Under the pieces are notes generated by a model. The model was not told the origin of the DNA. It did no database searches and saw only the letters and a program-made list of their open reading frames with translations. Below are positions 1 through 6,714 of a stretch of DNA of 30,078 nucleotides, piece after piece. Position 1 is the first letter of the stretch, and the number at the start of each line of letters is the position of its first letter. Both the position numbers and the translations under genes were made by a program. The stretch spans positions 1 to 30,078 of the forward strand of contig CAYOYK010000027.1 in NCBI GenBank assembly GCA_964408185.1, given 5' to 3'. This DNA is from CAYOYK01 sp964408185. Its GTDB lineage: Bacteria > Bacillota > Clostridia > Christensenellales > Aristaeellaceae.

Positions 1-1
1 C

Positions 2-1261
2 GGCGCGACGTTTGATACCTGCCTGCGCTTCCTCAACGAGGACCCTTGGGAGCGCCTGCGCATCCTGCGCAAGGGACTGCCCAACACCAAGCTGCAAATG
101 CTCCTGCGCGGCCAGAACATTCTGGGCTACAAGCATTACGCGGATGACGTGGTTGATTTCTTCGTCAAAAAGACCATCGAGAACGGCTGCGATATCATCC
201 GTTGCTTTGACGCGCTCAACGACCTGCGTAACATGGAGACTGCGGTAAAGGCCACCAAGAAGTACCACGGCACCGCCGAGGTCGCCATGAGCTATACCAT
301 CTCGCCCATCCACACGGAGGACTACTTCGTCAAGCTGGCGGGGCAAATTGCCGAGATGGGCGCGGATCTGATCTGCATCAAGGACATGGCGAATCTGCTC
401 CTGCCCTACGAGGCGTACAATCTGGTCAAGCGCCTCAAGGCCGAAACGGCTCTGCCCGTTGTGGTGCACACGCACGATACCACGGGCACCGGCGCGATGA
501 CGCTGCTCAAGGCCATCGAGGCTGGCGCGGATGTGGTGGATACGGCCCTGTCTCCGCTTGGCAGCGGCACCTCTCAGCCCGCGACCGAATCGCTGGTGGC
601 AACGCTTCAGGGCACCGAGTACGATACCGGCCTCGACCTCAAGCTGCTGGCCGAGCTGGCGACGTACTTCCGCGGCGTGGCGAGCGAGCTGACCAAGGAG
701 GGCTGGCGCGATCCGGGCCGCGTGCTTGGCACCGACGCCAACACGCTGCTCTATCAGGTGCCCGGCGGAATGCTGAGCAACCTGATCGGCCAGCTGAAGC
801 AGGCCAACGCCATGGACAAGTACTACGAGGTGCTGGCCGAGGTCCCGCGCGTGCGCGCAGACTTTGGCTATCCGCCGCTGGTCACCCCGACCAGTCAGAT
901 CGTCGGCACGCAGGCCGTGATGAACGTCCTTGCCGGCGAGCGCTATAAGATGAGCTCCAAGGAGTCCAAGGGCCTGCTGCGTGGCGAGTACGGCCGTCTG
1001 CCCGGACAGGTCAACGAGGAAGTGCGCAAGAAGGTCATCGGCGACGAGCCGGTCATCACGCATCGCCCCGCCGACGATATCCCGCCTGAGCTCGAAAAGT
1101 ACCGCGAGGAGATCCGCGAGTACTATCAGCAGGAGGAGGACGTGCTCAGCTACGCGCTCTTCCCGCAGGTGGCCATCAAGTTCTTCCAGTATCGTCAGGC
1201 GAAGCAGCTGGGCGTGGACAGCACCATGCTCGACGCTGAGAAGAAGATCATGCCCGTGTAA
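2..1261 (+). CDS. Oxaloacetate decarboxylase alpha / pyruvate carboxylase subunit B-type carboxyltransferase (5' end missing)
   Basis: This is the biotin-dependent carboxyltransferase subunit that moves CO2 between carboxybiotin and pyruvate/oxaloacetate. The reading frame is open from the window edge (base 2), giving 419 residues. The DRE-TIM/HMGL-like barrel shows the KDMANLL motif, whose Lys (fragment residue 127) is the carbamylated metal ligand in transcarboxylase 5S and pyruvate carboxylase, and the HTH metal-ligand pair at residues 156 and 158. The protein ends at DAEKKIMPV without a Pro/Ala linker or a biotinyl MKM domain, so the biotin carrier must be a separate protein, as in many Clostridia. 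A strong hairpin terminator follows, so this is the last gene of its unit. Whether it works in a decarboxylase pump or as PycB cannot be told from this fragment. Confidence 0.9.
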   Translation, partial: GATFDTCLRFLNEDPWERLRILRKGLPNTKLQMLLRGQNILGYKHYADDVVDFFVKKTIENGCDIIRCFDALNDLRNMETAVKATKKYHGTAEVAMSYTISPIHTEDYFVKLAGQIAEMGADLICIKDMANLLLPYEAYNLVKRLKAETALPVVVHTHDTTGTGAMTLLKAIEAGADVVDTALSPLGSGTSQPATESLVATLQGTEYDTGLDLKLLAELATYFRGVASELTKEGWRDPGRVLGTDANTLLYQVPGGMLSNLIGQLKQANAMDKYYEVLAEVPRVRADFGYPPLVTPTSQIVGTQAVMNVLAGERYKMSSKESKGLLRGEYGRLPGQVNEEVRKKVIGDEPVITHRPADDIPPELEKYREEIREYYQQEEDVLSYALFPQVAIKFFQYRQAKQLGVDSTMLDAEKKIMPV

Positions 1262-1277
1262 CGCGGCGGATTCCATA

Positions 1278-1315
1278 CAAGCTGGCGGGCGCAATGCCCG
1301 CCAGCTTGCCGTTTT
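1278..1315 (+). terminator. Intrinsic terminator after the carboxyltransferase gene
   Basis: A perfect 13-bp inverted repeat (1278-1290 with 1296-1308) closes a 5-nt loop and is followed by CC, G and a TTTT run at 1312-1315. It starts 17 bp after the stop codon of the carboxyltransferase and ends before the ribosome binding site of the M42 peptidase gene. Confidence 0.8.
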
Positions 1316-1369
1316 GCGCGGCGTGAGAACGCGCCCCATCTTATTTAACAGCGGAAGAAGGACGATCGC

Positions 1370-2398
1370 ATGGATACACAGACCTATCTGGTTGAACAGC
1401 TGAAACAAATGACCGCGATTCCCAGCCCCACCGGCATGACCCGCAAAGCGACCGATTACCTGCTTGGCGAGCTGACCCGCCTCGGCTTTGCGCCGGAGCG
1501 CACGCCCAAGGGCACGGTGCTCTGCTGCCTTGGCGGGCAGGGGCACCCGCTGGTGATGACCGCGCATGTGGATACGCTGGGCGCGGTGGTGCGGTCGATC
1601 AAGCCCAACGGCTGCCTGCGATATTCCCGCATCGGGGGATACAGCGATAACGCCATTGAGAACGAGAATGTCACCATCCACACCCGCGCGGGCAAGACCT
1701 ACTCCGGCACGGTGCAGAGCATCCACGCAAGCCGCCATGTGTGGGGCGACAAAACCGATGAGAAGCGCAGCGACGAGACGCTGGAGATCGTCGTGGATGA
1801 GGAAACGTGGAGCAAGGACGATACCGAGAAGCTGGGCATCGCGCCGGGTGATTTTGTGTCCTTTGATCCGCGCACCGTTGTGACCGAGAGCGGCTTCATC
1901 AAGAGCCGTCACTTGGATGATAAGGCCTCCAGCGCGGTTCTGCTGGCGCTCGCGCGGGAGATCGCCGAGGGCAGAGTGAAGCCGGGCCGCCAAGTCACGG
2001 TCTGCTTTACCGTGTATGAGGAGATTGGCCACGGCGCGTCCCCGCTGTACAAGCTGCCCATCGACGATCTGCTGGCTGTGGATATGGGCTGCGTCGGCGA
2101 CGACCTGACCTGCCGTGAGAACATGCTGTCCATCTGCGCCAAGGACAGCGCGGGCCCCTATGACTTTGATTTTACCAACGAGCTGATCGCGCTGGCAAAG
2201 CGCCTTGAGCTGCCGTACGCCGTCGATATCTATCCGGGCTACGCGTCCGATACCAACGCGGCGCTCCACGCGGGGCTGGAGGCCCGTTTCGCGTGCAGCG
2301 GGCAGGGTGTGTTCGCCTCGCACGGCTACGAGCGCACGCACGTCAAAGGGCTGATGGCGACGCTCACGCTGGTCACGGCGCTTGCACAAAGCAAATGA
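1370..2398 (+). CDS. M42 family metallopeptidase (glutamyl-aminopeptidase / endoglucanase-like)
   Basis: A predicted cytoplasmic dinuclear-metal aminopeptidase of the M42 family, acting on free peptides. At 342 residues it has the usual family length. Visible metal and catalytic positions are H66 and D68 (TAHVDT), D183 (HLDDKAS), the catalytic pair E217-E218 (VYEEIGHG), D238 (AVDMG) and H324 (ERTHVKG), in the canonical order. Family members form dodecameric shells in which residues 90-170 are the inserted dimerisation domain. The ATG at 1370 follows AGAAGGA at suitable spacing. It is separated from the gene upstream by a terminator and looks monocistronic, although no clear sigma-A promoter was seen in 1316-1369. 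Substrate preference cannot be read from the sequence. Confidence 0.9.
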   Translation: MDTQTYLVEQLKQMTAIPSPTGMTRKATDYLLGELTRLGFAPERTPKGTVLCCLGGQGHPLVMTAHVDTLGAVVRSIKPNGCLRYSRIGGYSDNAIENENVTIHTRAGKTYSGTVQSIHASRHVWGDKTDEKRSDETLEIVVDEETWSKDDTEKLGIAPGDFVSFDPRTVVTESGFIKSRHLDDKASSAVLLALAREIAEGRVKPGRQVTVCFTVYEEIGHGASPLYKLPIDDLLAVDMGCVGDDLTCRENMLSICAKDSAGPYDFDFTNELIALAKRLELPYAVDIYPGYASDTNAALHAGLEARFACSGQGVFASHGYERTHVKGLMATLTLVTALAQSK

Positions 2399-2497
2399 CG
2401 ACGATTTGCGGCGGCAGCGCGCAGAAATGGGCCTGTCAACGCTGAAAAAGCTCGTACGGGAAATCCCGCGCGGGTACGGACTGGACCCCATGAGGGG

Positions 2498-2520
2498 TTT
2501 GGGGAGCCGCGCTCCCCAAA
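2498..2520. repeat. Perfect 10-bp palindromic hairpin
   Basis: TTTGGGGAGC pairs with GCTCCCCAAA around a CGC loop. The A/T ends make it terminator-like on either strand, but only three T/A residues flank the GC core. It lies about 100 bp after the stop of the M42 peptidase gene. Confidence 0.6.
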
Positions 2521-2660
2521 TGGATTCCGCCTTCAGCGACATGTGCGGTGAAGGCGGCGGCGTTGCGAAGCAACGCTTCCCTACGCTTTTCACCGGCCGC
2601 GTTCTGTGAGGGAGGCTTTCCGCCGACCGAACAGGTTGCAGGTGAAAAGTGCAAGCCTCA

Positions 2661-2683
2661 AAAAGTGGCATAGCCACTTTTTT
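2661..2683. terminator. Terminator-like hairpin with T-run
   Basis: AAAAGTGGC (2661-2669) pairs with GCCACTTTT (2673-2681) around ATA, and T residues continue to 2683. The A-run on the 5' side and T-run on the 3' side make it usable from both directions. It lies directly beside the stronger terminator at 2691-2724. Confidence 0.6.
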
Positions 2684-2690
2684 GATACGC

Positions 2691-2724
2691 AAAGCCCGCA
2701 CGGGATCTCCCGTGCGGGCTTTTT
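2691..2724. terminator. Bidirectional intrinsic terminator
   Basis: An 11-bp perfect GC stem (2694-2704 with 2709-2719, loop ATCT) is preceded by AAA (2691-2693) and followed by TTTTT (2720-2724). It lies 18 bp past the stop of the minus-strand dehydrogenase gene, so it should end that operon and protect against read-through from the convergent peptidase gene. Confidence 0.85.
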
Positions 2725-2741
2725 GGGCGCATGTGCGTAGA

Positions 2742-3887
2742 TTAGATTTCCGGGATGTCCAGCTTGATCTCGTGGCCGACCTTCGCGCTTTCCACCACGC
2801 CGTCGATAATGGCTTGGTTGTAGAGGATCTGGCTGGTGGGCACGGGAGCCGTTCCGCCGGTGCGCACCGCGTCCAAGAAGGAGCGGATTTTGAGGAAGAA
2901 CAAGCCCTCCTCCGCCTCCGGCAGAATGGGGAAGCTCGTCTGCACCTGCTCGCCCGCCACATCGTGGTACAGCGTCAGCGGGCCGCCGACGCTGCCGTTC
3001 CAGCACTCGGTGGAGGGAATGCGCAGCGCGCCCTCGGTGCCGAGGATCACGGTGTCGCCCGGCGTGTCAAGGTGCATCGCCCAAGAAATGCGGAAGTCGA
3101 GAATCGTGTCGCCGTCCAAACGGATGAACGCCGCGCCAAAATCGTCCACGTTAAAGCGCTTTGCGTCTTTTTCGCCCATGATGGCGGGGTTGGTGCCAAA
3201 GAAGCTGCTGGTGTAGCCCGTCACCGTGAGCGGCTTGGGGTAGCCGATGGCGTTGAGCACCATGTCCAGCGAGTAGCAGCCGATATCGCCCAGCGCGCCG
3301 ATGCCGGCGGTCTTTTGCTCGATAAACGTGCTGCCGGGGATGCCGCGACGGCGGCCGCCGCCGGTCTGGATGTAGTAGATGTGGCCCAGCACGCCGGAAT
3401 CCACGATCTTTTTGATCATTTTCATGTTGGGGTCCATGCGCGGCTGGAAGCCGATGGAGAGCAGCTTGCCGCTCTTCTTCTCGGCGCGGCACATCGCAAC
3501 GGCTTCGTCGAGGGTGACGCACATGGGCTTCTCGCACAGAACGGGGTATCCGGCCTCAAGGGCGGCAATGGTGCACTCGGCGTGCGTCCGGTTGTAGGTG
3601 CAAACATCAACCGCGTCAAGGTTCTTCTCGTGGGCGAGCAGCTCCTTGTGATCGTGGTAGAAGCGAACGCCCTCCACTCCGTAGTGCTTCATAAAGCGCT
3701 CGGCCTTGCCGTCGATCAGATCGGCGGCCGCAACCACCTTCACATCCGGCATTTGCAGAATGGCTTCGATGTGGGACTCGGCAATCCAGCCCGTGCCGAT
3801 GATGGCAATGTTGAGCACCTTGCTGCGGTCAATATCCTCTTCCTGATACAGGGTGGGCTTGAACGCGTTCAAAACAGCATCGTTCAT
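2742..3887 (-). CDS. Gfo/Idh/MocA family NAD(P)-dependent oxidoreductase
   Basis: A 381-residue dehydrogenase of the Gfo/Idh/MocA superfamily, typically oxidising inositols or sugar derivatives with NAD(P). The N-terminal Rossmann fold shows G31-T-G-W-I-A36. The hallmark EKP motif (residues 119-121) supplies the catalytic Lys120. The C-terminal substrate domain contains GDIGCYSLD (residues 200-208), where the Asp/His-type catalytic positions lie. About 25 residues precede the first beta strand, a little longer than usual. The ATG at 3885-3887 has AAGGAGG six bases upstream. It is the second gene of a two-gene operon, 12 bp after the isomerase gene, and ends in a strong terminator. The substrate is unknown. 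Confidence 0.9.
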   Translation of the reverse strand: MNDAVLNAFKPTLYQEEDIDRSKVLNIAIIGTGWIAESHIEAILQMPDVKVVAAADLIDGKAERFMKHYGVEGVRFYHDHKELLAHEKNLDAVDVCTYNRTHAECTIAALEAGYPVLCEKPMCVTLDEAVAMCRAEKKSGKLLSIGFQPRMDPNMKMIKKIVDSGVLGHIYYIQTGGGRRRGIPGSTFIEQKTAGIGALGDIGCYSLDMVLNAIGYPKPLTVTGYTSSFFGTNPAIMGEKDAKRFNVDDFGAAFIRLDGDTILDFRISWAMHLDTPGDTVILGTEGALRIPSTECWNGSVGGPLTLYHDVAGEQVQTSFPILPEAEEGLFFLKIRSFLDAVRTGGTAPVPTSQILYNQAIIDGVVESAKVGHEIKLDIPEI

Positions 3888-3899
3888 GTGGAAACCTCC

Positions 3900-4724
3900 T
3901 TATCCTTTCAGACCGATCTTCTTTAGTGTGTCAATGCTCATTTGAGCGGCCTCCAGCGGCGTGCGCTCCACGGACTCGTCCTGCTCGACGATAAACCACT
4001 TGGCACCGGCCGCGATGCCAGCCTCCGCCACGGCGGGCGCGTCTTGGCTGCCATGGCCGAACGGCGTAAAGCGGAAGGGAATATCGCCGTCCTGCGCGGG
4101 CGAGTCGATGCCGATCAGCGCATAGGGCGGCCGATCGCTCTTTTGCCCCACGTAGTCCTTCAGGTGGACGACGGGCACGCGTCCCGTGTACTTTTTGATG
4201 TACTCGCAGGGGTTCAGTCCGGCGTATTTGATCCAGCACACGTCGGGCTCCACATTGAGCAAATCGGCCGGGATGGCGTCATAGATGAAATCTAGCCCAT
4301 ACTCGCCGCTTACGGTCACAAACTCGAAGTCGTGGTTGTGGTACAGCAGGGTAATGCCCGCGGCCTTGCACTTTTGGCCGAAGCAGTAGATGGTGCGGAG
4401 CACGGAGGCAAACTTGGGCGTGCCGGGGCGAGTTTCGTCGTCCAGATAGGGAACGGCGATGTACTCGCAGCCGATTTCTTTGTACGTGGCGATTACGCCG
4501 TCCATATCGGCCTGAATGGCGGCCAGCGGAACGTGCGCGGAGACGGCCTTGAGGTTGTGCTTTTGCAGCTTGGCCTTGATCTCGGCGGCGGTCAGGCCGT
4601 ACAGTCCGGCAAATTCCACGCCGTCATAGCCCATTTGGCTCAGCGCGGACAGCACGCCGTCCAAGTCCTTCTCGGCCTCCGCGCGGGCGGAATAGAGCTG
4701 ATATCCAATAGGACGATGTTCCAT
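3900..4724 (-). CDS. Sugar phosphate isomerase/epimerase (xylose isomerase-like TIM barrel)
   Basis: A 274-residue AP-endonuclease-2-like TIM barrel, the fold of IolE, IolI and ketose 3-epimerases. Visible barrel motifs are GYDGVEFAG (first metal-side Glu), LLYHNHDFEF, NVEPDVCWI, VVHLKDY and FIVEQDES, which supply the Glu/His/Asp metal ligands typical of the family. The start at 4722-4724 (MEHRPIG) is preferred over upstream in-frame ATGs because AAAGGAGG sits 7 bases before it, while the ATG two codons earlier lies directly against the Shine-Dalgarno. It leads the operon with the Gfo/Idh/MocA dehydrogenase, an arrangement common in inositol or sugar-derivative catabolism. The divergent AraC gene is the likely regulator. 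Confidence 0.85.
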   Translation of the reverse strand: MEHRPIGYQLYSARAEAEKDLDGVLSALSQMGYDGVEFAGLYGLTAAEIKAKLQKHNLKAVSAHVPLAAIQADMDGVIATYKEIGCEYIAVPYLDDETRPGTPKFASVLRTIYCFGQKCKAAGITLLYHNHDFEFVTVSGEYGLDFIYDAIPADLLNVEPDVCWIKYAGLNPCEYIKKYTGRVPVVHLKDYVGQKSDRPPYALIGIDSPAQDGDIPFRFTPFGHGSQDAPAVAEAGIAAGAKWFIVEQDESVERTPLEAAQMSIDTLKKIGLKG

Positions 4725-4758
4725 GTTCATTCCTCCTTTAATCAAGGTATCCCTATAG

Positions 4759-4786
4759 ATGATATTTTACCCGAAGTGTGTTACAA
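4759..4786 (-). promoter_or_regulatory. Candidate sigma-A promoter for the isomerase/dehydrogenase operon
   Basis: Reading the minus strand, TTGTAA (4786-4781) is followed after 16 bp by TATCAT (4764-4759), placing the start of transcription near 4752, about 28 nt before the isomerase ATG. The -35 overlaps a TGTTACAA element that recurs as TGTGACAA 33 bp away, a possible site for the divergent AraC protein. Confidence 0.45.
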
Positions 4787-4851
4787 TGGTCGTGCCAAAT
4801 TCGGACTGGCTTGTGACAAAATCAGCTACGTTGGCGGGCGGAGGTTGGGCC

Positions 4852-5646
4852 ATGCAGGACTATTACGAGCGGTTTCGGGACGGCATGCGGCAGGCCACCG
4901 CGTGGTTCTCCGACGATGACGCTTGCCTTGCCCATTTCCACGGCAGCATAGAGATCGCCTATGTGCTGGAGGGCTCTGTGCGCGTGGCGCAGAACCGCAG
5001 CGAGTGGACGGCGGGGCCGGGGGATATGATTGTCAATTCCTGCTACGTTTTGCACGGCTATCAAACGCCCGTGCATTCCCGCGTGATCGTGAGCATCATC
5101 CCGCTGGAGGTCGCCCCGTCGTTCCGCAAGCTGGCCGCCGGGCATCGTTTTGCCGCGAATCGCTTCCACGATACGGGCGAGTTCCGCACCCTGCTCACCA
5201 TGATGGTCGGGCTGGCCGAACGCGAGGAGGACGAGGCGCTCAATGCGATCGCCTGCGCCGTTTTGCACATGCTCAGCCGCCGCGTCGGCTTGACCGAGAT
5301 CGACGAGAAGGACAACGCGGGTGTGATCCGCGAGATATTGGGGTACATCCAAAACCACTACACCGACGAGCTGTCCGTGCAGATGCTGGCCAAGCAGTTC
5401 GGGTACAGCGAGAGTCGGTTTTCCCACCTGTTTTCCGAGCGCGTGGGATGCTCGCTGCCCAAGTATGTCAACGGCCTGCGCTGTCGCCGCGCGCGCGCGC
5501 TGCTGCAGGTGGACGACGCGTCGATTGTGGATATCGCCTTTCAGGCGGGCTTTTCCAGCGTGCGCTCCTTCTACCGGGCCTATGCGAGGGAGTTTGGCGT
5601 AGCGCCCAGCCAAGATCGCATCGCGGACGGCCGCGCCGCCCGCTGA
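4852..5646 (+). CDS. AraC family transcriptional regulator
   Basis: A 264-residue one-component regulator. The N-terminal half is cupin-like (HFHGSIEIAYVLEG at 28-41, then WTAGPGDMIVN at 52-62), the usual sugar-sensing pocket of AraC proteins. The C-terminal half (about 157-256) holds the two helix-turn-helix units: LSVQMLAKQFGYSESRFSHLF, then the recognition region with IVDIAFQAGFSSVRSFYRAY. The ATG at 4852 has GGAGG 7 bases upstream; a longer frame starting at 4759 has no good Shine-Dalgarno and would cover the divergent promoter. It probably controls the divergent isomerase/dehydrogenase operon. The effector is unknown. Confidence 0.9.
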   Translation: MQDYYERFRDGMRQATAWFSDDDACLAHFHGSIEIAYVLEGSVRVAQNRSEWTAGPGDMIVNSCYVLHGYQTPVHSRVIVSIIPLEVAPSFRKLAAGHRFAANRFHDTGEFRTLLTMMVGLAEREEDEALNAIACAVLHMLSRRVGLTEIDEKDNAGVIREILGYIQNHYTDELSVQMLAKQFGYSESRFSHLFSERVGCSLPKYVNGLRCRRARALLQVDDASIVDIAFQAGFSSVRSFYRAYAREFGVAPSQDRIADGRAAR

Positions 5647-5668
5647 CCATTGCTAGGAGGATGTTGCC

Positions 5669-6376
5669 ATGCCATGGACCGGCTACTGTAAGAAATGTGG
5701 TGCGGAAACGCCCGTCGCCGATACCTGCGCACACTGCGGCGCAAAGCTGACCAAATCAGCCCAGCGGTTTTCGACGTATGCGGTGCGCACGCCTGTGAAA
5801 GACTGGTTTTGCTGGAACAGCGCGCTGCGCGTTACGCTGCCCGTGTACGCGCTGGTTGTGGCCGTTTTTTTGCTGCTGGAGGCTTGCACGCATGGGATCA
5901 CCGGCATACGGGCGCTGCTGGCGGGGTCGTTCCCATCGCTGATGCTTGCGTTGCTGGCCGGGCTGACGCTGCTGATTTTTCTGGCACTGCTGGCGCAGGG
6001 GCAGGAGGTCGTTAAAACCGTGCTGGATAAAGACGGCGCGCGGCAATGGTGCTATGTGCGGCGGCCGAGCTGGCTCAGGCTGACGGCGCGCCTCGCGGGC
6101 AAGGATACGCTGGCCGCGCTGCGGGAGCAGGCGGACGCGCTGGATGGATATTCCGCCGTGCGGCAGCGCGGGCTGCTGTGGACGGATTGCAGGCGCGTGC
6201 GCGAGTGGCCGGAGGAACGCGTGCTGCTGCTGTATCGGCCCAGAGGGTGGACATGCCTTTCCGTTCGCCTGTCCGCCGACGAATACGGCGAGGCGCTGGC
6301 CTATATGCAGAAAAAGTGCCACATCAAGGCCGCGCCCAAGCGCCCTGCCAAGCGGCGGGCGAACGGCGGCAGATAG
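5669..6376 (+). CDS. Zinc-ribbon membrane protein of unknown function
   Basis: A 235-residue protein I cannot assign to a named family. It starts with a rubredoxin/zinc-ribbon knuckle pair, CKKC (residues 8-11) and CAHC (20-23), then two hydrophobic segments near residues 50-70 and 85-110. A soluble C-terminal half follows, with a Lys/Arg-rich end (KAAPKRPAKRRANGGR). This N-terminal zinc ribbon plus membrane hairpin is frequent in Clostridia. The start is supported by AGGAGG 8 bases before ATG 5669. It lies 22 bp after the AraC gene, so it may be cotranscribed, but nothing links it functionally to sugar metabolism. Confidence 0.75.
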   Translation: MPWTGYCKKCGAETPVADTCAHCGAKLTKSAQRFSTYAVRTPVKDWFCWNSALRVTLPVYALVVAVFLLLEACTHGITGIRALLAGSFPSLMLALLAGLTLLIFLALLAQGQEVVKTVLDKDGARQWCYVRRPSWLRLTARLAGKDTLAALREQADALDGYSAVRQRGLLWTDCRRVREWPEERVLLLYRPRGWTCLSVRLSADEYGEALAYMQKKCHIKAAPKRPAKRRANGGR

Positions 6377-6562
6377 CGCTGCGCGGCACAGCTGCAGGGC
6401 TGCGCGCCGCGGGATTGCGTGCCGCAGAGCTGCGTGCCACGGGGATTGTGTGCCGCAGGACTGCGCGCTGCGGAGATAACGTGTCGCGGGAAATACATCC
6501 CGCAGGGATAGCATGCGAGGGACTACACGCTGCGGGATTGAGCCCCGCTGGAATTGCACGCC
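6377..6562. repeat. Degenerate 15-16 bp tandem repeat array
   Basis: Ten recognisable units run from 6409 to 6562, with two more diverged ones upstream (about 6377-6408). Consensus is close to GCGGGAYTGCGYGCC. Unit boundaries: 6409, 6424, 6439, 6455, 6470, 6486, 6502, 6517, 6532, 6547. Lengths alternate between 15 and 16 bp, so no single reading frame is kept. Units 6 and 7 form GCGGGA/TCCCGC around a 6-nt loop (6486-6503). The array begins exactly at the stop codon of the zinc-ribbon gene and ends about 85 bp before the maltose phosphorylase promoter. Confidence 0.7.
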
Positions 6563-6647
6563 CTAAGGGGCGTACCGCAACGTTGTACTGTCGGCTCGCG
6601 CTGGCGTGCCACGGCCGCACGGGGAGCCGCGCCGCAGAAAACAGCTC
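6563..6647. other. Spacer between the repeat array and the maltose phosphorylase promoter
   Basis: Together with the array this completes the 338-bp gap 6377-6714. I see no gene, RNA motif or terminator with a T-run in this spacer. Frames reading through it begin inside the zinc-ribbon gene and have no start signals of their own. Confidence 0.5.
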
Positions 6648-6676
6648 TTGACAGCGCGCTGCGATTTGAGTATGAT
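6648..6676 (+). promoter_or_regulatory. Sigma-A promoter of the maltose phosphorylase gene
   Basis: TTGACA (6648-6653), a 17-bp spacer and TATGAT (6671-6676): a consensus -35, optimal spacing and a one-mismatch -10. Transcription should start near 6683, inside or next to the cre-like operator at 6684-6701. Confidence 0.85.
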
Positions 6677-6683
6677 AAACCAA

Positions 6684-6701
6684 TGTGAAAACGTTTGCAC
6701 A
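6684..6701 (+). promoter_or_regulatory. cre / LacI-family operator
   Basis: TGAAAACGTTTGCA at 6686-6699 matches the Gram-positive catabolite-responsive element TGNAANCGNWNNCA at every defined position. The site is nearly palindromic, TGTGAAAAC against GTTTGCACA, with one mismatched pair. It lies just downstream of the -10, over the expected transcription start, a position where CcpA or a local LacI-type maltose repressor would block transcription. Which of the two binds cannot be decided from sequence. Confidence 0.75.
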
Positions 6702-6714
6702 AGGAGGCTTCCTC

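Larger units (their letters stand above)
2399..2741. other. Non-coding inverted-repeat cluster between convergent genes
   Basis: This 343-bp gap holds no credible gene; the short frames across it start inside palindromes and lack ribosome binding sites. It carries at least five inverted repeats. They are ACCCC/GGGGT (2485-2498), a 10-bp stem with a 3-nt loop (2498-2520), CGCCTTCA/TGAAGGCG (2528-2535 with 2549-2556), GCGTTGC/GCAACGC (2560-2566 with 2570-2576), and the two terminator hairpins annotated separately. The style (short G/C palindromes closed by A/T runs) recalls dispersed intergenic repeats of high-GC Clostridia, but no second copy was seen in this window. Confidence 0.6.

Noticed and set aside
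2382..2654. Small genes of 72-75 codons in the gap after the M42 peptidase
   Set aside because: Both frames consist of translated palindromes, and neither has a Shine-Dalgarno.
2649..3926. A 425-codon plus-strand frame over the dehydrogenase gene
   Set aside because: It starts in the terminator region and runs antisense to a gene with a Rossmann motif, EKP motif and AAGGAGG.
6377..6562. CRISPR array
   Set aside because: Units are 15-16 bp, directly abutting, degenerate, and lack spacers; no cas genes are nearby.
6046..6651. A pentapeptide-repeat-like protein read through the tandem repeat
   Set aside because: The frame opens inside the zinc-ribbon gene, and 16-bp units shift the frame after two or three repeats, so no regular pentapeptide protein is encoded now.
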